64,000 nt of DNA from an uncultured Candidatus Melainabacteria bacterium (GCA_934700385.1 CAKUXO010000001.1:1-64000); one strand, 5' to 3'. Positions 44,133-53,301 are shown, numbered from the stretch's first letter. Notes: generated by a model from the sequence alone, not told the origin. A program made the numbers and translations.

Positions 44133-44227
44133 GCCGAGGTTCCCAAGCGGTTTGCGTTGAGCAAAACGCTGGAACTGTGCGACGGCGACGTGGAAATCTT
44201 TGATTTCCTCAGGAGCAAAATGCGTAA
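44125..44227. repeat. GC-rich insert between ATGCGTAA direct repeats
   Basis: ATGCGTAA at 44125-44132 (containing the stop of the upstream gene) recurs at 44220-44227; both copies have AGGAG close before them. The 87 bp between are about half G+C, against roughly 30% around. They contain GTTCC/GGAAC enclosing GCGTT/AACGC (44139-44175) and a hairpin GGAAATC-TTT-GATTTCC (44192-44208). It may be a small insertion element or a structured RNA; no tRNA fold closes. Confidence 0.5.
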
Positions 44228-44228
44228 A

Positions 44229-44255
44229 AAAAATCGGCAATTGCTTGCCGATTTT
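44229..44255. terminator. Bidirectional terminator
   Basis: AAATCGGCAA-TTGC-TTGCCGATTT is a 10-bp stem with A-tract before and T-tract after, placed between converging genes. It would stop both transcripts. Confidence 0.85.
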
Positions 44256-44273
44256 AAAGTTTAGTTAATAAAA

Positions 44274-45269
44274 CTATTTTGTCATTGCATTTTGAACAGC
44301 AACGGCACATGCAACAGTTGCACCTACCATTGGGTTGTTACCCATACCAATTACACCCATCATTTCAACGTGAGCAGGAACTGAAGAAGAACCTGCAAAT
44401 TGAGCGTCACCGTGCATTCTTCCCATAGTATCTGTCATACCATAAGAAGCAGGACCAGCAGCAACGTTATCAGGGTGAAGTGTTCTACCTGTACCACCAC
44501 CAGAAGCTACTGAGAAGTATTTTCTTCCGTTTTCAATAGCCCATTTTTTGTATGTACCAGCAACTGGGTGTTGGAAACGAGTTGGGTTAGTTGAGTTACC
44601 TGTAATTGAAACGTCAACGCCTTCTTTAATCATAATTGCAACGCCTTCAGAAACGTCATCTGCGCCATAGCAACGAACTTTAGCACGTTCGCCATCTGAA
44701 AAAGCAGTTTCATTTGTGATTTTTAATTCGCCTGTTTTATAGTCATATTCTGTTTCAACAGAAGTGAAACCATTGATTCTTGAAATGATATAAGCAGCGT
44801 CTTTACCAAGACCATTTAAGATAACTCTTAAAGGTTCTTTTCTAACTTTGTTAGCGTTTCTAGCAATACCGATAGCGCCTTCTGCAGCTGCAAAAGATTC
44901 GTGACCTGCTAGGAAACAGAAACATTTTGTTTCTTCTCTTAATAACATAGCGCCAAGGTTACCATGACCAAGACCTACTTTTCTTACGTCACCAACTGAA
45001 CCTGGAACTGCAAATGCTTGTAAGCCGATACCGATAGCTTCAGCAGCGTCAGCAGCGTTAGTGATACCTTTTTTAATTGCAATAGCGCAACCAAGAGTGT
45101 ATGCCCAAGAAGCATTATCAAAAGCGATTGGTTGAATGCCTTTTACAATTTCATCTACATTTATACCTTTTGATAGACATAATTCATTAGCTTCGTCAAG
45201 ATCTTTAAATCCGTATTCGCAAAGGGTTTTGCTTAAATCACGTCTATCTTGTCCTTCAAATTTTGCCAT
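44274..45269 (-). CDS. GGGtGRT-motif protein
   Basis: The protein contains SVASGGGTGRTLHPDN near residue 255, the signature that names this family, plus VGLGHGNLGAMLLREET and CFLAGHESFAAAEGA. Its 331-residue length is normal. The biochemical role is not known; family members are linked to an IscU/NifU-like scaffold gene, as here, where that gene ends 76 bp upstream on the same strand. AAGGAAAATAAATG gives the start. A role in Fe-S metabolism is therefore suggested by context only. Confidence 0.85.
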   Translation of the reverse strand: MAKFEGQDRRDLSKTLCEYGFKDLDEANELCLSKGINVDEIVKGIQPIAFDNASWAYTLGCAIAIKKGITNAADAAEAIGIGLQAFAVPGSVGDVRKVGLGHGNLGAMLLREETKCFCFLAGHESFAAAEGAIGIARNANKVRKEPLRVILNGLGKDAAYIISRINGFTSVETEYDYKTGELKITNETAFSDGERAKVRCYGADDVSEGVAIMIKEGVDVSITGNSTNPTRFQHPVAGTYKKWAIENGRKYFSVASGGGTGRTLHPDNVAAGPASYGMTDTMGRMHGDAQFAGSSSVPAHVEMMGVIGMGNNPMVGATVACAVAVQNAMTK

Positions 45270-45345
45270 TTATTATTTTCCTTATACTTAAATTGTTTTC
45301 TGTCTAAATCCGCTCTTTTTGGCGGGTTAATATCGGGTGCAAATT

Positions 45346-46047
45346 TTACGCTTCTCTAGGATCGATAACTTTAACAGCATCTTTAAATCTGCCATAAGTA
45401 CCGATATTTTTGTTATAAGCTTCTTTTGCGTCTTCACCTTTTTTAATAGCATCCATAACTTTGCCAAGGTTAACGAATTTATAACCGATAACTTCGTTGT
45501 TTTTATCTAAGCCTAATTCAAGGATATAACCTTCTGTTAATGATAGATATCTAACACCTTTTTGTTTTGTAGAGTGGATTGTACCAACCATTGAACATAA
45601 GCCTTTTCCTAAATCTTCAAGACCAGCCCCAACAGGAAGTCCGTTTTCAGAAAATGCAGTTTGAGTTCTACCATAAACGATTTGTAAGAATAATTCTCTC
45701 ATAGCAACGTTAATAGCGTCGCAAACAAGGTCTGTATTAAGTGCTTCTAAAATTGTTTTACCAGGAAGAATTTCACCTGCCATAGCAGCAGAGTGTGTCA
45801 TACCAGAGCAACCGATTGTTTCAACAAGTGCTTCTTGGATAACGCCTTCTTTAACATTAAGAGTTAATTTACAAGTACCTTGTTGTGGAGCACAACAACC
45901 ACAACCGTGTGTCAAACCGTTGATATCTTTGATTTCTTTACATTTTGTCCAAAGACCTTCTTGAGGGATTGGAGCCGGTTGACCTTTTACGCCACGTGCA
46001 ACGCAACATTTTTCTTCAATTTCTGAAGTAAGTTCAATATGAGCCAT
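45346..46047 (-). CDS. Iron-sulfur cluster assembly scaffold-like protein
   Basis: The IscU/NifU-N-like core is visible in LVETIGCSGMTHSAAMAGEILPG... and GKTILEALNTDLVC, with additional Cys in EEKCCVARG, LTHGCGCCAPQQGTC. The 233-residue length exceeds IscU (~130), with an extra Cys-rich start and a C-terminal extension. It should hold or transfer an Fe-S cluster. AAGGAGGTCAAATG is a very strong site. Partner gene: the GGGtGRT protein. The sulfurase (iscS/nifS) and other isc/suf genes are not in the window. Confidence 0.8.
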   Translation of the reverse strand: MAHIELTSEIEEKCCVARGVKGQPAPIPQEGLWTKCKEIKDINGLTHGCGCCAPQQGTCKLTLNVKEGVIQEALVETIGCSGMTHSAAMAGEILPGKTILEALNTDLVCDAINVAMRELFLQIVYGRTQTAFSENGLPVGAGLEDLGKGLCSMVGTIHSTKQKGVRYLSLTEGYILELGLDKNNEVIGYKFVNLGKVMDAIKKGEDAKEAYNKNIGTYGRFKDAVKVIDPREA

Positions 46048-46153
46048 TTGACCTCCTTATATACTACCAAAATCTGTACTTTAATTTTAATATAAACAAA
46101 AATTAATTGCTAATATTATTTTAAAGTTTTGGTTTAAGGTTGGCTTTTTCAGG

Positions 46154-47338
46154 CTAAATTTGAATTTTTCCCGCAACTTCTCTTAAAATTTCTAAATAAT
46201 CTTTAGATAATTCTTCTTTATTTTTTAAAAAAGATTTTTGGAAAATTAAAAATTTTTTATTGTAATAATTTTCACTGAATTTATTTTTAAAATCAGAAAT
46301 TAAATTATAAATTTTAAGGTCAAGATATTTCTTTTCTTCACAAAGAAAAATGAAAGTTTCACATAAATTCAAATAACAATCAATTAATTTATTTTTATTA
46401 AAATATTCTTGAAATTTCAAAAGATGATTAAGAAGTTTTTTATATTTTTCGTTAATTTTATCTTTCTTTTTTGGGAAAAATTCTCTAAAATAGCTGTTTG
46501 TTTCATTATATCCTGTTTCAAAAAGCATTTTTTTCTTTTCTTTTGAAATCAAAAAATCAATAACAGAAATATCTTTTGTGTTGATTTTAATATAATCAAA
46601 CTTATCTTTTTCTTTATATAAATCAATAATGTAATCTGTTGCAAAGCCTGATATAGCGTTATAAACACGGTTTAAATATTCAAGAGAATTGTTTATTTTC
46701 TTTTCGGATGAATTATCTTCAAGGCGGAATTCAATTATTCTTTCATCAAGATTTTTGATGAAATTTGAAACTCTCCAAAGAGGGGTTGATTTTAATAAAT
46801 CGCCATCAACTAAAAGATTATTGTTATATTCTAATGGTGTGAATAGCCCTGGCATTGAAACGCTTGCTCTAACTGCTTTTGCTACTTCAAAATCGGGAGT
46901 TTTTTCTTTTGAAAATTCAATAAATTTCATTGTTGTTAAATTAACAGAATAAACAATCAAATTTTCTTTTATATCAAAAAAGGTAACAGGTTCATTTTGC
47001 CCTTTTTTATAGTTTTCTTGGTAAAATTTTCTTTCGATTTTTTCTTTAATCCAATCATAGAAAATGTTACCTTTTGAAACGGCAATTTCTTTTTTTAAAT
47101 CTAAATTTAAGTCGATGAACATTTCAAAACCTGTGTTTGAAAGAATTTCATAAATTTCATCGTAATTATATTTTAAAGCTAAAAGAGTTGCAAAAACTGC
47201 GCCGATTGAGCTTCCGGCGTATCCTGTTAAATTGATGTTATTTTCAAGTAAGGCTTTATATGCTCCGCAATAGGCAAGTCCTCTAATGCCGCCACCACCA
47301 AATATTGCAAAATAATCTCTTTTATTCATTCTTTTCAT
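46154..47338 (-). CDS. Patatin-like phospholipase
   Basis: The patatin Ser-Asp dyad is visible: GGGGIRGLAYCGA (oxyanion loop), GYAGSSIGAVFA (GxSxG nucleophile) and VDGDLLKSTP (catalytic Asp, DG[GA]-like). The fold takes the first ~200 residues; the remainder is charged and helical. It would hydrolyse acyl lipids at the inner membrane face; no signal peptide. The start is ATG 47338 or 47329; either overlaps the 3' end of motB, so the two are translationally coupled. Confidence 0.85.
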   Translation of the reverse strand: MKRMNKRDYFAIFGGGGIRGLAYCGAYKALLENNINLTGYAGSSIGAVFATLLALKYNYDEIYEILSNTGFEMFIDLNLDLKKEIAVSKGNIFYDWIKEKIERKFYQENYKKGQNEPVTFFDIKENLIVYSVNLTTMKFIEFSKEKTPDFEVAKAVRASVSMPGLFTPLEYNNNLLVDGDLLKSTPLWRVSNFIKNLDERIIEFRLEDNSSEKKINNSLEYLNRVYNAISGFATDYIIDLYKEKDKFDYIKINTKDISVIDFLISKEKKKMLFETGYNETNSYFREFFPKKKDKINEKYKKLLNHLLKFQEYFNKNKLIDCYLNLCETFIFLCEEKKYLDLKIYNLISDFKNKFSENYYNKKFLIFQKSFLKNKEELSKDYLEILREVAGKIQI

Positions 47339-48314
47339 CCATAAATTCGGGTCTTTCACCGTCATAAACGTAATTATTGTCTTTTAGTTCATCTAATCTT
47401 TTTGTTTCAGATTCAATTCTATCTGACATATCAATTACATTTTTTAGAAGTTCTTTATCATTTCCAACTAAGCCTTCAATTGCTTCAGATGGCTGATTAA
47501 TTCCTTTGTTTCCTTTTTTTCTTAAAAGTTTTGCTTCTTTTAAAATTTCTTCCATATTTTTCTTAGAAAGATTTTTATGTTTATTTTTCAAAATAACAAT
47601 TTCAACACGTCTGTTTTTTGCTTTGTTTTGAGGTGTTGTATTACTTGCAATTGGAATAGTATCTGCTAAACCTTGCGCTATAAAGATTTTAGGGTTAAAG
47701 TTATGTACCTTGATTAAATATCTTACAACGCTACAAGCACGAGCAGCCGATAATTCCCAGTTAGAGGGGTATTTTAGCTTTGCGCTTGTTGGGTCTGAAT
47801 CTGTGTGACCTTCAACTTCAATATAATGAATTGCAAATTTTTCTTTTATTAATTTTGCAATTATATTAAGGGTTTCGTAAGATTTTTGAGTTAAATCTGC
47901 TGTTCCAGAATTGAATTGTAAAGCCTGTTCAGATAATCTTATAACAAGTCCTCTGTCATCAATTTCAGCGCTAATGCCGTCTTCTTTTAAATTATCGATT
48001 TCATTTTTAATATCTTCATAAGAACTTTGTTCATATTTTTGGCTCATATATTCAAGCATTAAAGGGTTCATCGCCCCTTGTTCGCCCTCAAAAATAGACT
48101 CACTTCCATCTAAAATATTATCTTGATTATCGAAAATGTTTTGGCTAAAAGCCTTTTTAAGCGCATCTTCAATGTTTTTAAAAGTATTAACATCAGATTG
48201 CGCTAGAGCATATAAAACAACAAAAGTTGCAAACAATAGCGTCATAAAGTCGGCATAAGAAACAAGCCAACGTTCAAGATTTTCGTGTTCTTCGGGGGCT
48301 TTTTTCTTTGCCAT
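47322..48314 (-). CDS. motB: Flagellar stator protein MotB
   Basis: A single membrane helix (LVSYADFMTLLFATFVVLYALAQ), holding the proton-binding Asp in SYADF, is followed by a plug/linker and an OmpA-like peptidoglycan-binding domain (YIEVEGHTDSDPTS ... NRRVEIVI). The start ERWLVSYADF is standard. The C-terminal ~75 residues are extra and charged. It forms the stator with MotA, encoded 3 bp upstream; the downstream patatin overlaps. Confidence 0.92.
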   Translation of the reverse strand: MAKKKAPEEHENLERWLVSYADFMTLLFATFVVLYALAQSDVNTFKNIEDALKKAFSQNIFDNQDNILDGSESIFEGEQGAMNPLMLEYMSQKYEQSSYEDIKNEIDNLKEDGISAEIDDRGLVIRLSEQALQFNSGTADLTQKSYETLNIIAKLIKEKFAIHYIEVEGHTDSDPTSAKLKYPSNWELSAARACSVVRYLIKVHNFNPKIFIAQGLADTIPIASNTTPQNKAKNRRVEIVILKNKHKNLSKKNMEEILKEAKLLRKKGNKGINQPSEAIEGLVGNDKELLKNVIDMSDRIESETKRLDELKDNNYVYDGERPEFMDEKNE

Positions 48315-48317
48315 TTT

Positions 48318-49088
48318 CTATGCTTTACCTTCTTTTTTCTCTTTTTTATCAACGATGTAACATTCAAGTTTTCTTTCAATTAAAGCAGGTGACTCTCCGG
48401 CTTGAATAGATAAAATTCCTTCTATCATTAATTCCATTGATGTAAAAATATGGGCATATTTTCTTTTTGCCCTTGTTGAATAAGGAATTGTTACAAGGTT
48501 TGCTACAACTAAGCCATAAATTGTTGCAACGAATGCAACGGCAATACCTGCCCCAAGTTTAGATGGGTCTGAAAGGTTTTGCATTACTTGAATTAAGCCT
48601 AAAACCGCACCAATGATACCAAGGGTTGGTGAATATCCACCTGCTGATTCTAAAACTTTTGCACCTGCATTGATTTTTGCTTCTAGCTGAGATAGTTGTG
48701 TTTCCATCATATCTCGAACTAATGTCGGGTCAGCACCGTCTGCAACTGCTTCAAGACCAAGTTTTAAAAGTGGATGAGATGCGTTTTTTGCTTCTTTTTC
48801 TAAAACAATTACCCCCTCTTTTCTTGCTTTTTGAGCATAACCCACAATTTCAGAAATAAGAGTTTCTAAAACGGGAGGTTTTCCAAAATATACAACGTTA
48901 ACACAGTGTGCTGCGGTTTTAAAATCTTCAATTGGAAAACTTAAAAAAACTGCCCCAGCAGTACCACCAACAACAATAAATGCCGCTGTGATTTGAAGTA
49001 ATTGCCCGATATTACCACCCTCTAGGGCTTGACCGGTTAAAATAAAGCCAATACCAAGGAATGTACCGATAAGTGCTGCTATATCCAT
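48318..49088 (-). CDS. motA: Flagellar stator protein MotA
   Basis: The four-helix stator subunit shows MDIAALIGTFLGIGFILTGQAL, GGTAGAVFLSFP, ADGADPTLVRDMMETQL and SAGGYSPTLGIIGAVLGLIQVM. The Pro of GYSPTLG is the conserved motor residue. 256 residues is typical. Ribosome site GGAGTTTTATAACATTATG. It is transcribed together with motB. Confidence 0.93.
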   Translation of the reverse strand: MDIAALIGTFLGIGFILTGQALEGGNIGQLLQITAAFIVVGGTAGAVFLSFPIEDFKTAAHCVNVVYFGKPPVLETLISEIVGYAQKARKEGVIVLEKEAKNASHPLLKLGLEAVADGADPTLVRDMMETQLSQLEAKINAGAKVLESAGGYSPTLGIIGAVLGLIQVMQNLSDPSKLGAGIAVAFVATIYGLVVANLVTIPYSTRAKRKYAHIFTSMELMIEGILSIQAGESPALIERKLECYIVDKKEKKEGKA

Positions 49089-49143
49089 AATGTTATAAAA
49101 CTCCTAATTTATTGCTCTATTATCCTAAAAAACAAGTAGTTTG

Positions 49144-49165
49144 TTATCGTTTAATTAAACGATAA
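49144..49165. promoter_or_regulatory. Perfect 22-bp palindrome, possible operator
   Basis: TTATCGTTTAATTAAACGATAA is its own reverse complement and sits in the 165-bp gap between divergent motA and an aconitase-family gene. Each arm ends CGATAA, like a sigma-28 -10, but no matching -35 is at the right distance. Confidence 0.45.
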
Positions 49166-49253
49166 TGCTCTTAATAGTTGAAATTATTTAATCTCTTGTG
49201 AAACATTTTCCTTTTTAATATAATATTTTCATACATTAGAGAAAGGGTTTAAA

Positions 49254-50486
49254 ATGGGTTTAACTTTAGCACAAAAAATCTTATCAAAACATTGTAATCA
49301 TACTGTTCAATTTAATGAACTTGTTGTAGCTAATGTAGATGTTTGTGCAACGCAAGATGGCACAGGGCCTCTTGCTATTAAAGAGTTTAAAAAGTTAAAT
49401 AAACCTCTTAAAAATCCTAAAAGAACAATTCTTTTTATAGACCACGCTGCGCCCTCTCCTAGAAAAGAGTTATCTTGTGCGCATAATATAATTCGTGAGT
49501 TTGCAAAAGAATATGGTGCAGTTTTATCTGATATCGGCTGCGGAGTTTGCCACCAAAGATTAGTTGAAGAATATGTTAATCCTTTAGAAATTCTTGTTGG
49601 CGCTGATTCTCATACTTGTACATCTGGCGCTTTAGGTGCTTTTGCAACAGGTATGGGCTCAACTGATATTGCTGTTTCAATGGCATTTGGAAAAACTTGG
49701 TTTAAGGTTCCAAAATCTTTTAAAATTGAAGTTAAAGGCGAATTTCAAAAAAATGTTACTTCAAAAGATTTAATGCTATATTTAATCGGCTTAATTGGCG
49801 CTGATGGCGCAACATATAGAGCTTTAGAATTTTGTGGCGAAACAATTAAAAATATGGATATGTCACAAAGATTTACCCTTGCAAATATGGCAGTTGAGGC
49901 TGGTGCTAAGGCTGGACTTTTTGAAACAGATGAAAAAACTCGTGAATATTTAGCTTCTAGAGGTCGAGAAGATAAATTCCAAGAATTAAAAATGGACGAA
50001 GATGCCAAATATGAAAGAGTAATTAAAATTGATGCAAGCGTAATTGAACCAATGGTTGCTTGCCCACACACTGTTGATAATGTTAAAAAGGCCTCTGAAT
50101 TAAATGAAGTTAGATTAAATCAAGTCTTTATCGGTACTTGTACTAATGGAAGAATTGAAGATTTAAGAGTTGTGGCGGATATTTTAAAGGGTCAAAAAGT
50201 GGCTGATGGTGTTCGTTTAATTATAGCGCCAGCAAGTAAAGATGTTTATATTCAAGCAGCTAAAGAGGGTTTACTTGAAACTTTTCTTGAAGCAGGTGCA
50301 AATTTCTTACCGGCTGGTTGTGGTCCTTGTGTTGGGGTGCATGGCGGTATTTTAGGGGACGGCGAAGTTTGCCTTGCAACTCAAAATCGTAACTTCCAAG
50401 GAAGAATGGGAAATGTAAATGGATTTATCTATCTTTCAAGCCCATATACTGCTGCTAAATCAGCTATTAAAGGATATATTTGTTAA
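49254..50486 (+). CDS. Aconitase-family large subunit (LeuC/HacA-like)
   Basis: Fe-S binding cysteines sit in IGTCTNGRIED and AGCGPCVGVHGG, with GADSHTCTSGALGAFATGMGSTD and NRNFQGRMG as substrate loops. The 410-residue length equals that of the archaeal-type isopropylmalate/homoaconitate dehydratase large subunit. IGCGVCHQRLVEEYVNP differs from the leuC gene at 51840, so a different substrate (for example homoaconitate or dimethylmalate) is possible. No small subunit gene is nearby. AAAGGGTTTAAAATG marks the start; the stop overlaps the dacB stop. Confidence 0.8.
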   Translation: MGLTLAQKILSKHCNHTVQFNELVVANVDVCATQDGTGPLAIKEFKKLNKPLKNPKRTILFIDHAAPSPRKELSCAHNIIREFAKEYGAVLSDIGCGVCHQRLVEEYVNPLEILVGADSHTCTSGALGAFATGMGSTDIAVSMAFGKTWFKVPKSFKIEVKGEFQKNVTSKDLMLYLIGLIGADGATYRALEFCGETIKNMDMSQRFTLANMAVEAGAKAGLFETDEKTREYLASRGREDKFQELKMDEDAKYERVIKIDASVIEPMVACPHTVDNVKKASELNEVRLNQVFIGTCTNGRIEDLRVVADILKGQKVADGVRLIIAPASKDVYIQAAKEGLLETFLEAGANFLPAGCGPCVGVHGGILGDGEVCLATQNRNFQGRMGNVNGFIYLSSPYTAAKSAIKGYIC

Positions 50487-51838
50487 TAATTACGATAAAG
50501 AATTGTAATTACATTATTTTCAAAGTTTTTCAAAATTGCCTTTCTTTTAGGTGAATTTTGAACTATGATTGAAAAGATTATATCATTACCTTTTTTTGTA
50601 TTAACAATTCCTGAAATGCTTGACATTTGAGAAAGTGTGCCTGTTTTAGCTTTTAAATTGTTTTCTAAAAACAACATTCTATCTTTAAGAGTGCCGTTAT
50701 TTGGCTCTGCCATTAAATCTTTTAATTTTGTTTTTGAAAAAAGTTTTTCTAAAACATTAACGCTGAATTCTGTTGTAACAAAATTTGTTCTTGAAACTCC
50801 GCTTGCATCACAAATTCTTATTCCCTCAGAAATATCATCTTTATAAATTTCATTAAACATTTTAATTGAATCTTCAAAAGTTGCGGTTTTATTATAATAT
50901 TTTGAAGCTGCAACTTTGAAAACAATTTCAGAAGAAAAATTATCTGAATTATATAAAATGTTTTTTGAAACATCTTCAATTGAATGACCAACTGAAGCTA
51001 ATCTTTTAGCGTTTTGCGGAACTTTTTTAACTAAAATGTCATCAAAATATCTTATTTCATTTTTTTCAATTGCTTTGTTTAGTTTAACCATAAAATTAAT
51101 TTCAGGTTTTAAAACAGGCAATTGGATATTTTCATCTTTATTAACGTAACCTTTAAATGTTATTATAGAAGATTTTTCAGGCGAATTTTTAACAATTTCA
51201 ATTGAATGTTTAGAACTATCCTTATCTGTTAAAACTAATTCATTTATGATTGGAAGTTTGTATTCATCATTTTGAACAATCTCTGTTTTAGTTGCAAGGC
51301 TAGAGCGTTTAACTAAAATTGAAGTAAAGTTATTGTTAACAATATAAGGTGTAATTGCTCTTGAATATGGCCACATATCCTCTTTCATCCAACATTGAGG
51401 ATAAGGATTTTTATCTATAATAGAGTCATCAATATAGATTTTATTGATTTTTGTTGTGTCAAATTTGATTTTTTTCAATTTAGAAAATAAATCATAAAGG
51501 TCGCTATCTGTTAATAATGGGTCTGCGCCAAGTTTTATATAAAGATTGTTTGAATTATCTAAATATAAAATTGTTTCAAATTTATATTTTTCTCCTAAAG
51601 TTAAATAGCTTGCGCCAAAAGTAAGAAGTTTTAAGGTGCTTGCAGGATTTAGAAGTTTTTGTTCATTTTTTTTGTATGCTATTTTTTGATTTGTGATATC
51701 TTTAGCAAAAATTGAAACTGTTGATTTTAATTCAAAATCAGAGTCTTTAATATAGCTTGAAATTTCGTTTGCTTTTGTTGATAAACTAAAGAAAAATAAA
51801 ATTAAAACGACGAAAATATTTTTAATGTAATTTTTCAA
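50483..51838 (-). CDS. dacB: D-alanyl-D-alanine carboxypeptidase/endopeptidase (PBP4, S13)
   Basis: A signal peptide (NIFVVLILFFFSLSTKA) precedes an S13 peptidase: NPASTLKLLTF (SxxK nucleophile), YNSDNFSSE (SxN) and LKAKTGTLS (KTG). It would trim or cut peptidoglycan cross-links in the periplasm. I placed the start at TTG 51838, one base beyond the leuC stop with GAGGA upstream; the longer TTG 51862 start puts charged residues in front. It is flanked by two LeuC paralogues on opposite strands. Confidence 0.9.
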   Translation of the reverse strand: MKNYIKNIFVVLILFFFSLSTKANEISSYIKDSDFELKSTVSIFAKDITNQKIAYKKNEQKLLNPASTLKLLTFGASYLTLGEKYKFETILYLDNSNNLYIKLGADPLLTDSDLYDLFSKLKKIKFDTTKINKIYIDDSIIDKNPYPQCWMKEDMWPYSRAITPYIVNNNFTSILVKRSSLATKTEIVQNDEYKLPIINELVLTDKDSSKHSIEIVKNSPEKSSIITFKGYVNKDENIQLPVLKPEINFMVKLNKAIEKNEIRYFDDILVKKVPQNAKRLASVGHSIEDVSKNILYNSDNFSSEIVFKVAASKYYNKTATFEDSIKMFNEIYKDDISEGIRICDASGVSRTNFVTTEFSVNVLEKLFSKTKLKDLMAEPNNGTLKDRMLFLENNLKAKTGTLSQMSSISGIVNTKKGNDIIFSIIVQNSPKRKAILKNFENNVITILYRNY

Positions 51839-51839
51839 T

Positions 51840-53117
51840 TTATAATTCCTCAACACTTGCAATTCTTCCTTTAATAGCGCTCGCTGCGGCGATGTACGGG
51901 CTTGCTAAATATACTTTTGAATTGATATCTCCCATTCTTCCAACAAAATTTCTGTTTGTGGTTGAAATGCAAACTTCGTTTGGTGCTAAAATGCCACAAT
52001 GTCCACCAAGGCAAGGGCCGCAAGTTGGTGTTGAAATTGCAACGTTTGCTTCAAGTAATGTTTGATAATATCCTAATTCTATTGATTTTAAGATGATATC
52101 TTGAGTTGCAGGAAAAACAATTGCTCTAACTTTAGGATGAACTTTTCTTCCTTTAAAAATTTCAGCCGCCATTTTAATGTCTTCAAGTCTGCCATTTGTA
52201 CAACTTCCGATTACTACTTGGTCGATTTTAATGTTATCTTTTATGGCTTCTGAAATTGTGTGAGTGTTTTCAGGCAAACTTGGATAAGCGATTGTGGGTT
52301 CTATTTTTGATACATCATATTTGATTATTCTTTCATAGTTTGCATTTTCATCACTTTTTAAAATCAAAGGTTCTCTTAAAGAACGGTTTTTAAGATATTC
52401 TAGGGTTATTTCATCTGGTTCAATTATTCCGTTTTTAGCGCCGGCTTCAATTGCCATATTGCAAATTGTAAAACGTCCGTCCATACTAAGGTTTCTTATA
52501 GCAGAACCAGTGAATTCAAGAGTTTTATATAATGCGCCATCAACTCCAATATCGCCAATTAAATGTAAAATTAAGTCTTTTGCAGTTGTGTATTTTGGCA
52601 TTTCACCTTCAAAAATAACTTTAATTGTTGAAGGAACTTTAAACCAAGTTGAACCTGATGCCATAGCGCAACCTAAATCGGTTGAACCGACTCCTGTTGA
52701 AAAAGCACCAAGAGCGCCATAAGTACAAGTGTGCGAATCTGCGCCTATAATTAAATCTCCCGCTGTTACAATACCTTTTTCAGGTAATAAGGCATGTTCA
52801 ATTCCAACGGTGCCTGTATCAAATTTGTGTACTAAATCTTGTTCAAAAATGAAATCTCTAAGGATTTTAGCTTGAATAGCAGATTTAATATCTTTACAAG
52901 GAGTAAAATGATCAGGAACTAAAACAACTCGAGATTTATCAAAAACTGAATTTAACTTAAATTTTTTAAAAACCTCAATTGCAATAGGTCCTGTGATATC
53001 GTTTGCAAGCACAATGTCAATATTAGCTTCGATTAAATCTCCGGCTTGAACAAAATCTTTTTTAGAATGAAGTGCAAAGATTTTTTCAGTTATTGTCATT
53101 GGCTTTTTGAAATTCAT
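51840..53117 (-). CDS. leuC: 3-isopropylmalate dehydratase large subunit-like
   Basis: The Fe-S and substrate motifs are complete: GADSHTCTYGALGAFSTGVGSTD, VIGSCTNGRLED, TCGPCLGGHCG and NRNFVGRMGD. HALLPEKGIV with GTVGIEHALLPEKG is like bacterial-archaeal LeuC type 2. 425 residues. It would isomerise isopropylmalate in leucine synthesis. The small subunit leuD is absent, and so are leuA and leuB, so homoaconitate cannot be ruled out. Transcribed after a 60-residue Cys protein with a 1-bp gap. Confidence 0.85.
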   Translation of the reverse strand: MNFKKPMTITEKIFALHSKKDFVQAGDLIEANIDIVLANDITGPIAIEVFKKFKLNSVFDKSRVVLVPDHFTPCKDIKSAIQAKILRDFIFEQDLVHKFDTGTVGIEHALLPEKGIVTAGDLIIGADSHTCTYGALGAFSTGVGSTDLGCAMASGSTWFKVPSTIKVIFEGEMPKYTTAKDLILHLIGDIGVDGALYKTLEFTGSAIRNLSMDGRFTICNMAIEAGAKNGIIEPDEITLEYLKNRSLREPLILKSDENANYERIIKYDVSKIEPTIAYPSLPENTHTISEAIKDNIKIDQVVIGSCTNGRLEDIKMAAEIFKGRKVHPKVRAIVFPATQDIILKSIELGYYQTLLEANVAISTPTCGPCLGGHCGILAPNEVCISTTNRNFVGRMGDINSKVYLASPYIAAASAIKGRIASVEEL

Positions 53118-53118
53118 T

Positions 53119-53301
53119 TTATTTTCCTTGTTTTGCTTTGATATCTAAAATGTTGTTGTGTGCTATAACATAAGCTACACAAGTTTTTGTACTGTTAATC
53201 CACCAAGCGCAATCTTCTTGCAAGCAAACTTTATAGTCGCCTGTGCCGGCTGATAACAAAGGGCAATAGCTTATTTTCCTTTTAGGATTTGTTTCTGCCA
53301 T
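53119..53301 (-). CDS. Small Cys-rich protein
   Basis: 60 residues with four Cys: SYCPLLSAG, VCLQEDCAWW and KTCVAY. The spacing suggests a metal or Fe-S site. Similar short CPxLSxG...C....CAWW proteins occur in many anaerobes as unnamed genes. It is packed between nfnA-like and leuC-like genes with gaps of 9 and 1 bp, so it is probably cotranslated and may assist an Fe-S enzyme. A strong ribosome site (AAGGAGTTAAAATG) supports it. Confidence 0.7.
   Translation of the reverse strand: MAETNPKRKISYCPLLSAGTGDYKVCLQEDCAWWINSTKTCVAYVIAHNNILDIKAKQGK

Noticed and set aside
44133..44223. Candidate tRNA in the GC-rich insert
   Set aside because: The 5' part looks like a D arm region (TTCCCAAGCGG), but no acceptor stem, T loop or anticodon arm can be closed.
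44133..44240. Minus-strand coding-like frame in the GC-rich insert
   Set aside because: It reads as about 45 plausible codons, but lacks a start codon and ribosome site and is bounded by stops.
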